Shown in pieces: positions 1 through 10,130 of a DNA stretch of 64,000 nt. Source of the DNA: Rhabdophis nuchalis (taxonomy: Eukaryota; Chordata; Lepidosauria; Squamata; Natricidae); contig CM077645.1 of the NCBI GenBank assembly GCA_039707465.1, positions 167,167,503 to 167,231,502 on the forward strand, written 5' to 3'. The position numbers and the translations under genes were made by a program. The notes under the pieces were generated by a model that was given only the letters and a program-made list of their open reading frames with translations, searched no databases and had not been told where the DNA came from. The first letter of the stretch is position 1, and each line of letters starts with the position of its first letter.

Positions 1-47
1 AAAGGCAACTCTGAGGTTCATCTTTAGAGATACATAGAGTAATTTTC

Positions 48-340
48 ATCTACTTGGCACATAAAATTGCTCAGATCTGTTCTCAGTTGGAGAATACGTA
101 TAATGCAGATCTGTTGGAGATGCCTGGGGAATGCTCTTATTCAGTTATCTTTGATCCTGTTGGACCTGAGGAAATGGTCTTCAGAACTGTAAGTACAGCT
201 ACCTGTGGTTTAAATCTATGGTCCTTTTAGTTGGTCAAGGTCACTTAGAAGTGAAGGGTTGATTGCTCCTAGCAATGGCTAATTCAACTTTGAGAGTGAA
301 GAAGTCTCTGACACCATTTAAAGAGTTCCTGTATGCCTTT
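48..340 (+). pseudogene. decayed LINE reverse-transcriptase N-terminal segment (CR1/L2-type)
   Basis: A plus-strand frame beginning near position 48 reads through about 60 codons and contains 'FDPVGPEEMVFRTV' and 'TATCGLNLWSF'. These align by eye with the segment just upstream of the RT domain in the well-preserved L2-type copy at 49.6-51.7 kb ('ATTCLLDPCPSWLV'). A TAG follows at about position 228, then several more stops. I infer an old, unrelated copy of a CR1/L2-type LINE. It is too decayed to place in a subfamily and no 3' end can be assigned. Confidence 0.5.
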
Positions 341-452
341 TCAATTGTTCTGGATAATTTTCTTCTCATGTCTTATCTCCCTCTTTTGGTTATGAAGATG
401 GAGTGATGTCATAGATGCTAGCCCATCCCTCCTGGACTGGGAAATAAATACA

Positions 453-455
453 TAT

Positions 456-514
<59 letters not shown>

Positions 515-516
515 TT
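453..516. repeat. (TTTA)n microsatellite
   Basis: About 15 uninterrupted TTTA units. It lies at the 3' end of the minus-strand LINE that follows, so it is probably the expanded LINE tail (TAAA on the LINE strand) and not an independent array. Confidence 0.9.
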
Positions 517-1443
517 ATTTACACTTATATACCGCCCTATCTCCCGAAGGACTCAGGGGGGTGCACAGAGGAATAAAAAGTAGTAAAACACAATGACAAT
601 ATAAAAATAAAAAATAGCTGAAATACTAAATCTGTGCTAAAAACTTATGGTTAAAAGCAAGTAAAAATTATAAAATTGTTATAAAATTGGGACTATATCG
701 TTAAAAACTATGCTAGGCCAGCCACATGAAATAGATATGTTTTTAAGGTCCGGCGGAAGAGGAGTAGGTCTGTGATGATACGAAGGTCGGGGGGCAGGTC
801 GTTCCAGAGGGCAGGGCCTGCCACAGAGAAAGCTCTCCCCCTGGGGGTCGCCAGCCGGCATTGTCCAGTAGACGGTACCCTGAGGAGGCCCTCTCTGTGG
901 GAGCGAACAGGTCGGAGGGAGGTATGTGGTAGGAGGCAGTCCCGCAAATAGCCAGGTCCCAAGCCATGGAGCGCTTTGAAGATGGTTACTAGCACCTTGA
1001 AGCGCACCCGAAAAGCCACAGGCAGCCAGTGCAGCTTGCGCGAGAGAGGTGTTACATGGGAGTATCAAGAGACTCCCATAATCCCCCACGTGGCTGCATT
1101 CTATACTAGCTGGAGCCTCCGGGTGAACCTCAAGGGGAGCCCCATGTAGGGAGCATTACAGTAGTCCAGGCGGGAAATGATGAGGGCTTGAGTGACCGTG
1201 CATAGGGCGTCACGATCTAGAAAGGGCCGCAACTGGCGTATCAGGTAAACCTGATAGAAGTCCCCCCTGGCCACGGCTGTCACATGGTCATCCAAGGACA
1301 GCCGAGAGTCCAGGAGGATGCCTAAGTTGCGAGCCCATTCCACGGGGGCTAATGACTCGCCCCCGATAGCCAGAGATGGTACCAACTGGCTATATCGTGA
1401 CGCCGGAAACCACAGCCACTCGGTCTTGGACGGGTTGAGTTGA
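515..1443 (-). mobile_element. L2-type (CR1 superfamily) LINE, 5'-truncated copy A
   Basis: Minus-strand copy containing the 3' UTR, the terminal hairpin (GAGTCC subtype, 526-560) and the C-terminal third of the ORF2-like protein. The coding part is in two open pieces. Residues 'SLAIGGESLAPVEWARNLGILL' through 'RRLQLV' lie at 1385-1101, and 'VAFRVRFKVLVTIFKALHG' through 'LFHVAGLA' end at 708. Between them the glutamine codon after 'LQLV' is TAG (1101-1103) and the frame shifts, so it is a dead copy. The 5' break is at about 1443, inside the 'LNPxKTEW' motif downstream of the RT active site. The tail is the (TTTA)n array. Confidence 0.85.
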
Positions 1444-1594
1444 AGCTAGTAGGGGTTTGGGAGTGGTCTATTGTTGCAGGCAACCATTTGTTTCCCAGTG
1501 TACATCAATCAAGTTGGATTCTTTTGCCAGAACAAGGTTTGTCAGGACTAATTGCTCTGCATTTGAGGTGCCAAATGAGTCTCCCTGCTGGAAA

Positions 1595-1602
1595 CAATAG
1601 GT
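1595..1602. repeat. target-site duplication, left, of hAT element 1603-2162
   Basis: CAATAGGT here and CAATAGAT at 2163-2170 match at 7 of 8 bases. Confidence 0.8.
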
Positions 1603-2162
1603 CCATGATGGAGAACTTATGGCACACGTGCCACAGGTGGCATGTGGAGCCATATTTGGTGGCATGCCAGCCATCAGCTCTGGCATGCATGCACATGCCA
1701 GCCAGCTGATTTTTCACATTTCCAGAGGGTGAGGGAAGGCCGTTTTCACCCTCCCCAGGCTCCGGAGGCTTTCCTGAAGCCTGTGGAAGGCAAAAACAGC
1801 GTCCCCCAGACCCCCCGAAGGCCTTCTGGAAACTGGAAATGGATCATTTCCGAACTTCCAGTTGGCCTGATGGGGCTGTTTTTTGCCCTCCCCAGCCTCC
1901 AGAGGCTTTCTTGAAGCCTGGGGAGGGTGAAAAACAGTCTCAATGGGCTACCTGGAAGTTAGGAAATGATCCATTTTCGGCTTCCAGAAGGCCAGGGGAG
2001 GCCATTTATGCCCTCCCCAGGCTTCAGGAAATCCTCCGGAGCTTGGGGAGGGGTCCCATGCGCATGCAGTTGGGTGGAGAAATGAGTGGGCATGCGCACA
2101 TGCATGATAGCATTCACGCACGCAATTTTGGCACACCATAAGAAAAAGGTTTGCCATCACTG
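1603..2162. mobile_element. non-autonomous hAT element, 560 bp
   Basis: Inverted ends: the left end reads CCATGATGGAGAACTTATGG and the right end, reverse-complemented, reads CAGTGATGGCAAACCTTTTT. Both continue into 'TGGCAC' motifs. The 8-bp flanks match at 7 of 8 with TA in the middle. The interior (about 1730-2060) holds roughly 100-bp imperfect repeats of a 'CCTCCCCAGGCTTCAGGAA' type block in alternating orientation. Open frames across it have no recognisable domain, so there is no transposase. The element is moderately old, judging from mismatches in its TIRs. Confidence 0.85.
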
Positions 2163-2170
2163 CAATAGAT
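2163..2170. repeat. target-site duplication, right, of hAT element 1603-2162
   Basis: CAATAGAT; see the left copy at 1595-1602. Confidence 0.8.
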
Positions 2171-3865
2171 AGTGCATTTGCCCAGCCAGTATGAACAGCG
2201 ACTGTTTCTACTTGACTTAATCATTGAAGGACTTTTTGATCTTGAGTTCTCATGTGAACTGAGACTGTCCCTGCCCTGTTTCATAAGGAGAAAAGACTTT
2301 CTTGCCCAATCAAGGGCTGCACAGTAGCATGGGCAGCCTTTGCATTTCAATATTAGCATATTACATTTTGCATTTTAAGCTTTGGACCAAAAAATCCAGA
2401 ACTTATTTCCCGCTTTTTATAGAATTGGTGGAATGGTAGTAAAATTTATTGAAGGTAGTAAAGTTCCTCACCTAGAAAAGTAACACTAAAAAGTGGCAAC
2501 TTACCATCGGTATCTTTTGCTTCGGATCCTTGAAGAATGGGTTTGCCAACAAGGTTTTAAATTATCCAACCTCATAATTCTAACTGTGTTAAACTATGGC
2601 AAACCATGCGGTTTTTGACTTCATTGTACCATTTAAATTCATACTGTGCTATCATTTGGAAAATATAATAGCTTTTTATGTCTGGATTAAGCAGAGCATC
2701 TGGAATCACTAAGATCTCAGTTAAGAAAACAGGTGCCCTTTAACTGACCTAGCAAATTTTTTGGTTAACGCTTGCTTTAAAAAAAAAAATACAGTACCAA
2801 TTATAGTTTCACTGCTGGATATTTCTAGATAGAGCCAGTCCTGGCAAGAAAGTGCTAAGAACGATGTATTTCACATGAAAACCCACAAGAGGTGAAGACA
2901 GCGTAGAGGGAGGGAACGATAAATATTTGTTGTACAGTGTTCAGCAAGAAAAAACGGGATTGGATCTATTTTAATACCCATTTCTGAACACTTAATTCTT
3001 CACAGACATATGGAACAAATAGAAAATGGCACACTTTTCAGTTTCAGCAACCTTGCATATTCTTGATGTTGGATATTATTTTGAATTAAGGCAGACACTT
3101 TTCGGTCGTGGTTATATAGTGAAAACTCTCAGAGAGCATTTCCCTGGCAGGTCTCCATTCTCTTCCTGATGTCATCACCCATGGACCTTAGTGGGTTTCT
3201 ACAGTTTGGCCCAAGATTAGATGTTAAATATTTAATGTAGAAAGAAAAGCAATTCAGAAATACTTGGAAACAGAATTGTACCTTATGGCAATTATGATTT
3301 CCCCGAGCTCTCCTTAAACAAAGAGCTTTGTTCTTCTAAAGCAATTACCAGAAGTTAAAAAAAAAGTTACACTGCCAGTAAGACATTGAAAAGACACATC
3401 TGCAGAATGGGTTCCGGTTTCAGTCAGCATGTATATGGGCTTATATATATTTCACATAGAAAGGAAACTGCTCTTGGATACACATCTTGGTAGTAAAGTT
3501 ATTAGCCTGGTACAAAATAGCATTTATAAATTAGGATAAGTAAAAAGCATGTTTACATGTGGGTAAATCATGAGCTTAACTTTAAGATATGTAGACACTT
3601 TTCATCTTAAGAATTGTCCATGTGATGCAGAGTATCACAAGTGTGAGAGCAATCATCTTTGAGAGTTCAACTCTCTCAATTAAACAATGACAACTCTTAA
3701 TCACTGCTCAGATATGTAATCAATGTGGGAATTGAATGTGTGAAGCAGAAGAGCCTTATTTCCATGTTGCCAACAAAATGGTCAACTACTCCTGTATATA
3801 CTGAATATATATCTAGCTCTTATGTGGACAGGAAACCCTGGTTAAACAGAGTTCCTGTCCCATTA
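2171..3865. other. no recognisable gene or repeat
   Basis: AT-rich DNA with only short A-runs (about 2780 and 3358). No frame shows a domain and I recognise no repeat family. Confidence 0.5.
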
Positions 3866-4096
3866 GCCAAGGTGGCACAGTGGTTAGAGTGCAGTACTGC
3901 AGGCTGCTTCAGCTGACTGCTATCTGCAGTTCGGCAGTTCAAATCTCACTGGCTCAAGGTTGACTCAGCCTTCCATCCTTCCAAGGTGGGTAAAATGAGG
4001 ACTCACATTGTTGGGGGCAATAAGCTCAGTCTGTAAAACCACTTAGAGAGGGCTGTAAAAAGCACTATGAAGTGGTATATAAGTGCTATTGCTATT
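3866..4096 (+). mobile_element. tRNA-derived SINE (squamate type)
   Basis: A plausible RNA polymerase III A box TGGCACAGTGG lies at 3873-3883 and a B box GTTCAAATC at 3937-3945, spaced as in a tRNA gene. A tRNA-unrelated body follows ('AAGGTTGACTCAGCCTTCCA'), with the 3' end 'AAGTGGTATATAAGTGC' and a short (TATTGC)-like tail. Full length is about 230 bp. I recognise the body as a SINE common in squamates, but the family name should be checked. It encodes nothing and would need LINE machinery to move. Confidence 0.85.
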
Positions 4097-4481
4097 AGAG
4101 ACAGCTCCTTTCAGACGGACATTGGCCTTTAAGATTAGCTCATGTGATACAAGCAGCACTTTTCCATGTGTCATATCCAAGCAGGGATGCCAAAATAGTA
4201 AACATGAGGATCACAAACATATGATGGTTGCCCTTTTTACATGCATGGTTCTGATTGGCATCTTGACCTATTTAACCATCAGAGTCTTGAATAGAGATTA
4301 TGTAAAGTAAATACATGGAGAAGTTGACATCCTTTAATGGGAGCAAAATATGTAATAGATATGTAATAACAGTTGGTAATAGTTTATGTGCTTTTGTGTA
4401 TATGAGTTATATACCTATGTAAAATGAATGCATATATGCTACTTCAGTCATTAAGAATTTTGAGAGGCATAAAAACCATCT

Positions 4482-4538
4482 ACACACCTGCACACCCGCG
4501 CATGCACACACACACACACACACACACATACACACAAT
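4482..4538. repeat. (CA)n microsatellite, interrupted
   Basis: CA-rich tract with a pure core of about 13 CA units (4505-4528) and imperfect flanks. Confidence 0.85.
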
Positions 4539-4796
4539 AGGTGTTCACTAGCTATATATATATTTATAAATATATTTTCTCACAATTTGAAATGCTTATT
4601 AAATTGGATTACAGTAGCTATATTTTTTGCATTCCATCTTTTTTAGTTATTTTAAAAATGTGTATGGAACTCAGTTTGAAAAATGCACTAACTAATCTGT
4701 CAATCCTGAATGCTAACAACATCTGCAAAGGCAAAAGATGATGGTACAGGGGGAAAATTATATGTATGTGATTTTTTTCATTCAAATGTTACGATA

Positions 4797-4985
4797 TATT
4801 TATTTATTTTATTATTTATTTTTCGAATTTATACCCCGCCCTTCTCCATTGTTAGGACCCAGGGCAGCGCACAGGCATTATTAAAATCATACAAAAAACA
4901 ATATACATTATTAAAAGCATATTAAATTAAATCCCGTGCTAAAAAACCCATTTTAAAAACCTAAAGATTAAAATTTATAGATAAA
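4797..4985 (-). mobile_element. L2-type LINE 3' end fragment (GGGTCC subtype)
   Basis: Minus-strand 3' UTR only: tail of TTTA/TTTTA units at 4797-4825, then the hairpin 'CCCCGCCCTTCTCC...GGACCCAGGGCAGCGCACAGG', then the A-rich UTR ending near 'CCCGTGCTAAAAAACCC'. There is no coding sequence. It matches the 3' UTR of the copy at 12.2 kb. Confidence 0.8.
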
Positions 4986-5195
4986 AGTCATATACTATAT
5001 ATATATTAAGTACATATAGTAATAGTGTGTGTGTCTTGATGTCATTATGTCATAACATTATTGCACATATGTTCTCATTTGAATAGATGCTGATTTTTAT
5101 AGATGTATCAAAATTATATATTAGTGAATGAATATTTATTTATTCTGTCTATCATCTATCTATCATCAGGCCATATACCAAAAAGCATAGAGTAC

Positions 5196-5265
5196 CAACA
5201 TAATTTATATTTATTTATTAAATTTATATACCATCCCAAATAAAACAACTCTAATAATACTATTG
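5196..5265 (-). mobile_element. degraded LINE 3' tail
   Basis: 'TTTATTTATTAAATTTATAT' followed by 'ACCATCCCA' resembles the terminal end of L2-type LINEs on the minus strand. The hairpin is not preserved. Confidence 0.4.
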
Positions 5266-7318
5266 AAAATCAGTCATCAAACACCCTCCAAATCAAACTA
5301 GTTAATGACATTTCAGAATCTTTCTGGTGGGAACTATAATCTTGTGTAAAAACGTCATATTTTCTCTTGGCAAAGAATTGTCTGTATAAAAAGCATTCGT
5401 TGATGAAAACTTCCTTTGAATAAAGGACTAAGAATTGATATATAAGTGATTTGGTTTTGGATCTTATAGTCTTAATTAAATCTATTTATTTCAACTTTTT
5501 GACAAATAAATCTTGGTGAATAAAAGTGGATAGCTTTGAATTTTGGCCTATTGTAACCACCAGTTCTTACCATACAGGAATGATATAACTGCTACTCTCC
5601 ACTTATCACCTTGTCTACAACTGGATCCAAAAATACTTGTGGAAAGCACCACTGTTACAGACATAAATAAGGAGAGGTGGCTGCAACATTCCCATTGTAC
5701 TGCTACGTTGCATGCAAACAGAGCCTGATGAAAACAGAGAGCAACGAAAATATATTCCAGTATTCTAGTAAGTACCATTTTTGATACTCACAAAGACATT
5801 TATTTAGCATCTTATTTAATGTAGTTTGCTAAGGATGAACAGTAAATATCAGATGGCTAATAGCCACTATAGAGGTGAGGTGCATGCAATAGAAAAAAAT
5901 GGCATCACTTTTGGGAAATCTAAATGTGTTACTATTTTCCCTCCAAAGTCTGGCTGCCTGCTAGAGTTAGAAGGATTGAAAATCATGAAGGCGAATGGAG
6001 GGAGTTTTATTGGAATACAGCATACGTGCCTTGCTAGGATATGGACCAGAAGCAACCTCAAGATATCACACACTACACTAATCCAGATTTGTTTTACAAC
6101 TGTTTTTTGAACAAGCCAATATTGTCTTGGTTTATGTGTTATACTGTCATAAACCACGCTTGACAAACTACAATGGCTGGGATGACAACACTTTAGTCAA
6201 ATAACTGCCAGGCCTGCCTGTTCAGTTCAGTTGCTGCAGCTTTCCTAAGGAAAAGACAATACACTCTGCAGCTTTTTTTCATTACTAGAGGGAGCTATGG
6301 CACTTAAAAAATGCTTTGTACCATCGAAGAATAAGTGATAGGTTTTGTTTTATTTATTTTAGTTTTTTAAATTACTTTTATAAAATTCAACTATACATAT
6401 AATACTCTTTACTCCTCCTATCTTTTTTAAAAAAAAACCATGAATAACATATTTAAAATAAAAGTATAAACTAAAATTTTAAAAAACAAAATTACGATAA
6501 TACTTTTGAGAATTTAAAAAATGCCCCCTAACGTAATGATCTATCTTAGAATGATTTTGAAGAAATTATATCAGTTTTTAAGGTATTTACAAAGTTTCAA
6601 GATTTAGCAACCAAATATAAACTGCACATTTCTTTTTTTACTTAGGAAGAACTGAGCATATTTGTTGACTGTGTCAGGCATAACAATTGGAAATAAAAGG
6701 AGTGGTGACAGATCATATTGATCTGTATTATAGGTTTACAGTATGAATTTACTAGTGCTAGAACAAAATTTAGAGAATTTTGATGTTTATACTTCAGGGT
6801 TGGGATTCAGCTAATAATGTTACCTAAAAGTAACATTTGTATCCTCAGCAATTTCCAAAATATGTACCATATCATTTTATTATTATATTTTTCCATTGCT
6901 GAGGTTGGCTGCGAAAAGAACATAAGGAAGATGAACATGCTGTAGAAAACCTTTTTGCTAGAAAGACAATAACAATTTTCAGATGTTCATTTAAAACAAG
7001 TGTCTGTAAGAAATCTACTGTAATAGGGTTTAAATGCACAATCCCGCAATGCATGGAAAGCTCTAAGGGATAACTTATTGTTGGCTAATGATGAAACTCA
7101 ATTTTTTAGCGTGCCAATTGTTTATATCTCATAAAAAGCATCCCAAATGGTTTGAAAACATACATTAGTCTTCTCTGGAGAAATCTGAAGGTAATTCTTT
7201 TTATACAATTGCATCTTTATTATGCAAACTAGTAGACTTTTAGCATTTGTAATCAGTTTTTTTTTTATGATTTTCTCTGAATAAATTAAGCTCATCATTG
7301 TGTAAAATCGTCTCACAA
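5266..7318. other. no recognisable gene or repeat
   Basis: AT-rich DNA, including a very AT-rich stretch at about 6340-6620. Short open frames on both strands have no familiar motif and overlap each other antisense, for example at 5826-6166. I support no gene here. Confidence 0.45.
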
Positions 7319-7897
7319 AGTTGTTGTTGTTGTTCTTCTTCTTCTTCTTATTATTATTCTGTGGTTAATCTTCAGTGAGATTCACAGCCTTTGGGGCTGG
7401 TTGGTAGCTCAACAGCTCGAGTCCTAACCAAGGACCTAGGAACTGTTAAGGTAACGTTGGAGGACATAAGCTGTTCCAAATAGGGTGGTTTTTTGTAGAG
7501 TCAGAATGTTCAAATCGGGTAAATTCAGAATTTCTAAATAGCGAGGTAGCCCTTTAGGTATTGCTCCAAGGGCTCCAATTATAATCGGGACAACACATGA
7601 TTTCTTTTTCCACAGTCGCTCAACTTCAAGTTGCAAGTCCCGGTACTTTGTGATTTTTTTCTTGCTGCTTATTTTCAATTCGTGCATCACCAGGTATTGC
7701 AATGTCAATGAACCATACTTTTTTCTTGTTGTAGGCCAAGTGCCTGCCAGTCTGAATTCTGAAATCCCACAAGATCTTGACTTTCTCATTCTCTAAAACT
7801 TTCTCAACCTGATGTTCCCAGTGGTTTTTGCTGTACTCAAATCCAAACTTCTGGAACAATTTCCAGTGAATGATCTTAGCAACATGGTCATGGCATT

Positions 7898-7900
<3 letters not shown>
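7319..7900 (-). pseudogene. R4/Dong-like LINE, 3' fragment with restriction-like endonuclease C-terminus
   Basis: Reading the minus strand from 7859 gives 'FQKFGFEYSKNHWEHQVEKV', 'VKILWDFRIQTGRHLAYN' and 'VWFIDIAIPGDARIE'. After a frameshift at about 7650-7665 it continues as 'ITKYRDLQLEVERLW', 'VVPIIIGALGAIPKGL' and 'LLGTAY'-like residues to a stop at 7436. This block is characteristic of the C-terminal endonuclease region of R2/R4-group LINEs (R4/Dong-like in vertebrates), which cut the target DNA. The normal 'PD' segment between 'LAYN' and 'FIDIAIPGD' appears shortened, so the catalytic site is probably lost. The 3' tail is AAT/AAG/AAC trinucleotides at 7319-7357. RT is absent because of 5' truncation near 7900, where (TAA)n begins. 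Confidence 0.7.

Positions 7901-7966
<66 letters not shown>
7899..7966. repeat. (TAA)n microsatellite
   Basis: About 22 uninterrupted AAT/TAA units abutting the truncated end of the R4/Dong-like fragment. An open frame across it is just poly-isoleucine. Confidence 0.95.
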
Positions 7967-8018
7967 CCTCACTTTTTATGGACAACCAATACCTTTTTTG
8001 CATAATACACTAAATAGG

Positions 8019-8243
8019 ATTGGGAGCAGGGGTGGGTTCTGGCTTCTGTTACTGCTGATTCGCTCAGGGATGTGCCTCATGCACACATATGTGCAGTAGT
8101 AAAAAAAATTGCTTCTGCGCATGCAGAGAAGCAAAAAAAAGATGACACCGCCAATGAAACTGGTTCGGGTGTGTGGCCGGCCGAGTTACTACCTACTCAG
8201 CTGAACCAGTCCGAACTGATAGGAACCCACCTCTGATTGGGAG
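8019..8243. mobile_element. hAT-like MITE 8027-8235 with perfect TSD ATTGGGAG
   Basis: The element runs from 8027 (CAGGGGTGGGTTCTGG) to 8235 (GGAACCCACCTCTG), with inverted ends of about 14 bp. ATTGGGAG is present on both sides (8019-8026, 8236-8243), 8 of 8. The 209-bp interior has no ORF. This is the only scorable duplication in the window with GG instead of TA at its centre, so a different transposase may have moved it. Confidence 0.85.
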
Positions 8244-8537
8244 TAACGCAAATGGCCCTTATGGTGCCAACCCAACATGGTGATCATAGATTTTTCACTA
8301 ATTTGAAAATTCCATAAACTGTAACTGGAATGATATGTTAAGATCCTAAGAAACATTCCCATTTTAGATACCTGGGCATTTCATATCAGTTAAAAGGACA
8401 GCTTCCCCAAGATTGAGAAAGTTCCTGCCTTAACAGGCTGGGAGGCTTTGGAGCATGAAAATAATACAGTTGTTGGATTGCTGATGGAAGCATTGTCAGC
8501 TAAACATGTCTCCAAGGAAACAGAAAACAATGACTGT

Positions 8538-8600
8538 GGCAGTTAACAGTTAACAGTTAACATCATCAGGACTGTGGCAGTTAACATCATCAGGACCTTC
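8538..8600. repeat. short tandem duplication
   Basis: 'GACTGTGGCAGTTAACA' and 'TCATCAGGAC' occur twice in direct orientation. The first copy has 'GTTAACA' expanded to three units. Confidence 0.8.
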
Positions 8601-8636
8601 CTGGACAAGGGGAAAAGGGGAGCTTCTCATGCTCAT

Positions 8637-8725
8637 TAACATAGTTGGAAGGGACCTTGCAGGTCATCTAGTCCAACCCCCTGCCCAAGCAGGAAACCCT
8701 ACATCAGCCTCTACCTAGGATCGAA
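8637..8725 (-). mobile_element. CR1-L3 LINE 3' end fragment
   Basis: On the plus strand, 'AGTTGGAAGGGACCTTGCAG' followed by 'TCATCTAGTCCAACCCCCTG' is the reverse complement of the CR1-L3 3' terminus, matching the longer copy at 56.2 kb. Only the last 80-90 bp are present. Confidence 0.8.
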
Positions 8726-8894
8726 CTCACAGCCTCCTGCTTGCGCTCTGGATGGCTGCTCCTCACAAGGAGACTTCGGACAGTAGTCTCCCATGGGTTG
8801 GACCTAAAAGGGTCAGTCATCAAGCACAAAACCATGGCACAGCCTTTTAAAGGATACCAACTTCGCACTTAATGATTTTTGGAAACTGCTAATC

Positions 8895-9029
8895 CAGTGT
8901 TTCTCAACTATGGCGACTTTAAGTCCTGTGGACTTCAACTCCCAGAATCCCCTAGCCAGCATAGCTGGCTGGGGAATTCTGGGAGTTGACGTCCACATGA
9001 CTTAAAGTTGCCAAGGTTGAAAAACACTG
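8895..9029. mobile_element. hairpin hAT-like MITE, old
   Basis: Ends CAGTGTTTCTCAAC and GTTGAAAAACACTG are inverted, and the whole 135 bp folds as an imperfect palindrome around 'CTAGCCAGCATAGCTGGCTG'. The arms share 'GACTTCAACTCCCAGAAT' with the hairpins at 17.6 and 24.4 kb. No clear target duplication remains. Confidence 0.75.
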
Positions 9030-9289
9030 ACCTCTAAAAGTTATTAGGAATCTTCTGAATGACAAGTTTGAAAAGTCACCTGGTGAATCTATCTTCATTT
9101 CTGATCAAAAGAAATATTAACTGTAAGTTAAAAGCCCCATAGGTTTTAAAATACAATTTTGAATAAGAAAATATTAAATGATTTAAGGATTCAGACAAAT
9201 TTGGAACCTTATAAGTTTTATTATAGGATTTCGGAACAAACTATAAAATCTTTGTGGGAACTGAAATAATTTTGTAAGTCATTTTTAAT

Positions 9290-10130
9290 ATATAATTTTT
9301 ATTAGTAATTTTTAATGATAAATACTAATAAAAACTAATACAAAGTAATTAAAACTAATACAAAGTAAACTCAGAGAAAGAAAAATTTTTAAAGTATTAA
9401 AATGCAAAGAAAGAAAAAGGAAAAAAATAAGAAAGAAAAGGAAAAAGAAAAGAAAAAAATAAAGAAAAAGAAAATAAAAGAAAAATATAAAAAAGTGACT
9501 TGCAATCTTTCTCACAAGTATAACCAAGCTCAATAGCTGTTCACTCTCCTGTTTCAAATAGATAGATAGTCGGCGAACATATTCAAAACACTTCCTTCCT
9601 TCCATTTCCGCCACATCAACAAGCCTGCAAGATGGGTTGGGCTAAAAGAAATTGATTGGCACAAAATCACGCAACAGGTTATCATCAAGGCTATGTAACA
9701 TAATTTAATCATCCCCCTGTTTTACACAAAAATCAATAAGGGTTTTCTCTTGCGCATTAAATTTAGACAATGTCTTATCTCTAATTAAAGCTGTGAATTT
9801 GACATCTCAGTATCTTTCATCAACTTCGCTATCCATTCCTTCATTGTCGGTAAAGTCAAATCTTCCCACCTTTGTACAAATCCTGCTGTAGTTGACATAT
9901 ACAAAAACAAAATTCCATGGTTTTTTTCCAGCTGTTTATCCATCATTCTCAAAAGAATTTTTTGGTTTTAATTGTATATTAATCTTTAAAATCTTAAAGT
10001 CCAACATTTTTTCTAGCTTTTTTGCACATTCACTAAGCATGACAAAATATCTTGTTAATTTACATTTCTACCATTTCTGCATCAAGCAAGAATTGTCTCA
10101 TATCCGTCATTAATATCCTTTAAAAATAGT
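9290..10130 (-). pseudogene. L1-clade LINE 3' fragment (ORF2 C-terminus and 3' UTR)
   Basis: Reading the minus strand from about 9956 gives 'RMMDKQLEKNHGILFLYMST' and then 'VQRWEDLTLPTMKEWIAKLM' followed by 'DTEMSNSQL' and a stop. This is the typical C-terminal region of vertebrate L1 ORF2 ('P...EW..K..E.AEM'). Stops and frameshifts break it upstream (10.0-10.1 kb). A strongly A-rich block at 9375-9495 is on the 3' side and would be the 3' UTR. No RT motif survives, so this is a 5'-truncated dead copy. Confidence 0.6.

Noticed and set aside
1642..2141. Frames of 90-100 codons with Pro/Lys/Trp-rich sequence
   Set aside because: Lie within the non-autonomous hAT element and reflect its internal repeats.
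3866..4096. Functional tRNA gene
   Set aside because: A and B boxes are present but no tRNA cloverleaf can be completed and a SINE body follows.
7812..8099. 95-codon plus-strand frame
   Set aside because: Its core is poly-isoleucine from the (TAA)n tract, and the rest is antisense to the R4/Dong-like fragment.
8887..9037. Target duplication for the hairpin at 8895-9029
   Set aside because: TGCTAATC on the left and ACCTCTAA on the right do not match convincingly, though the left one has central TA.
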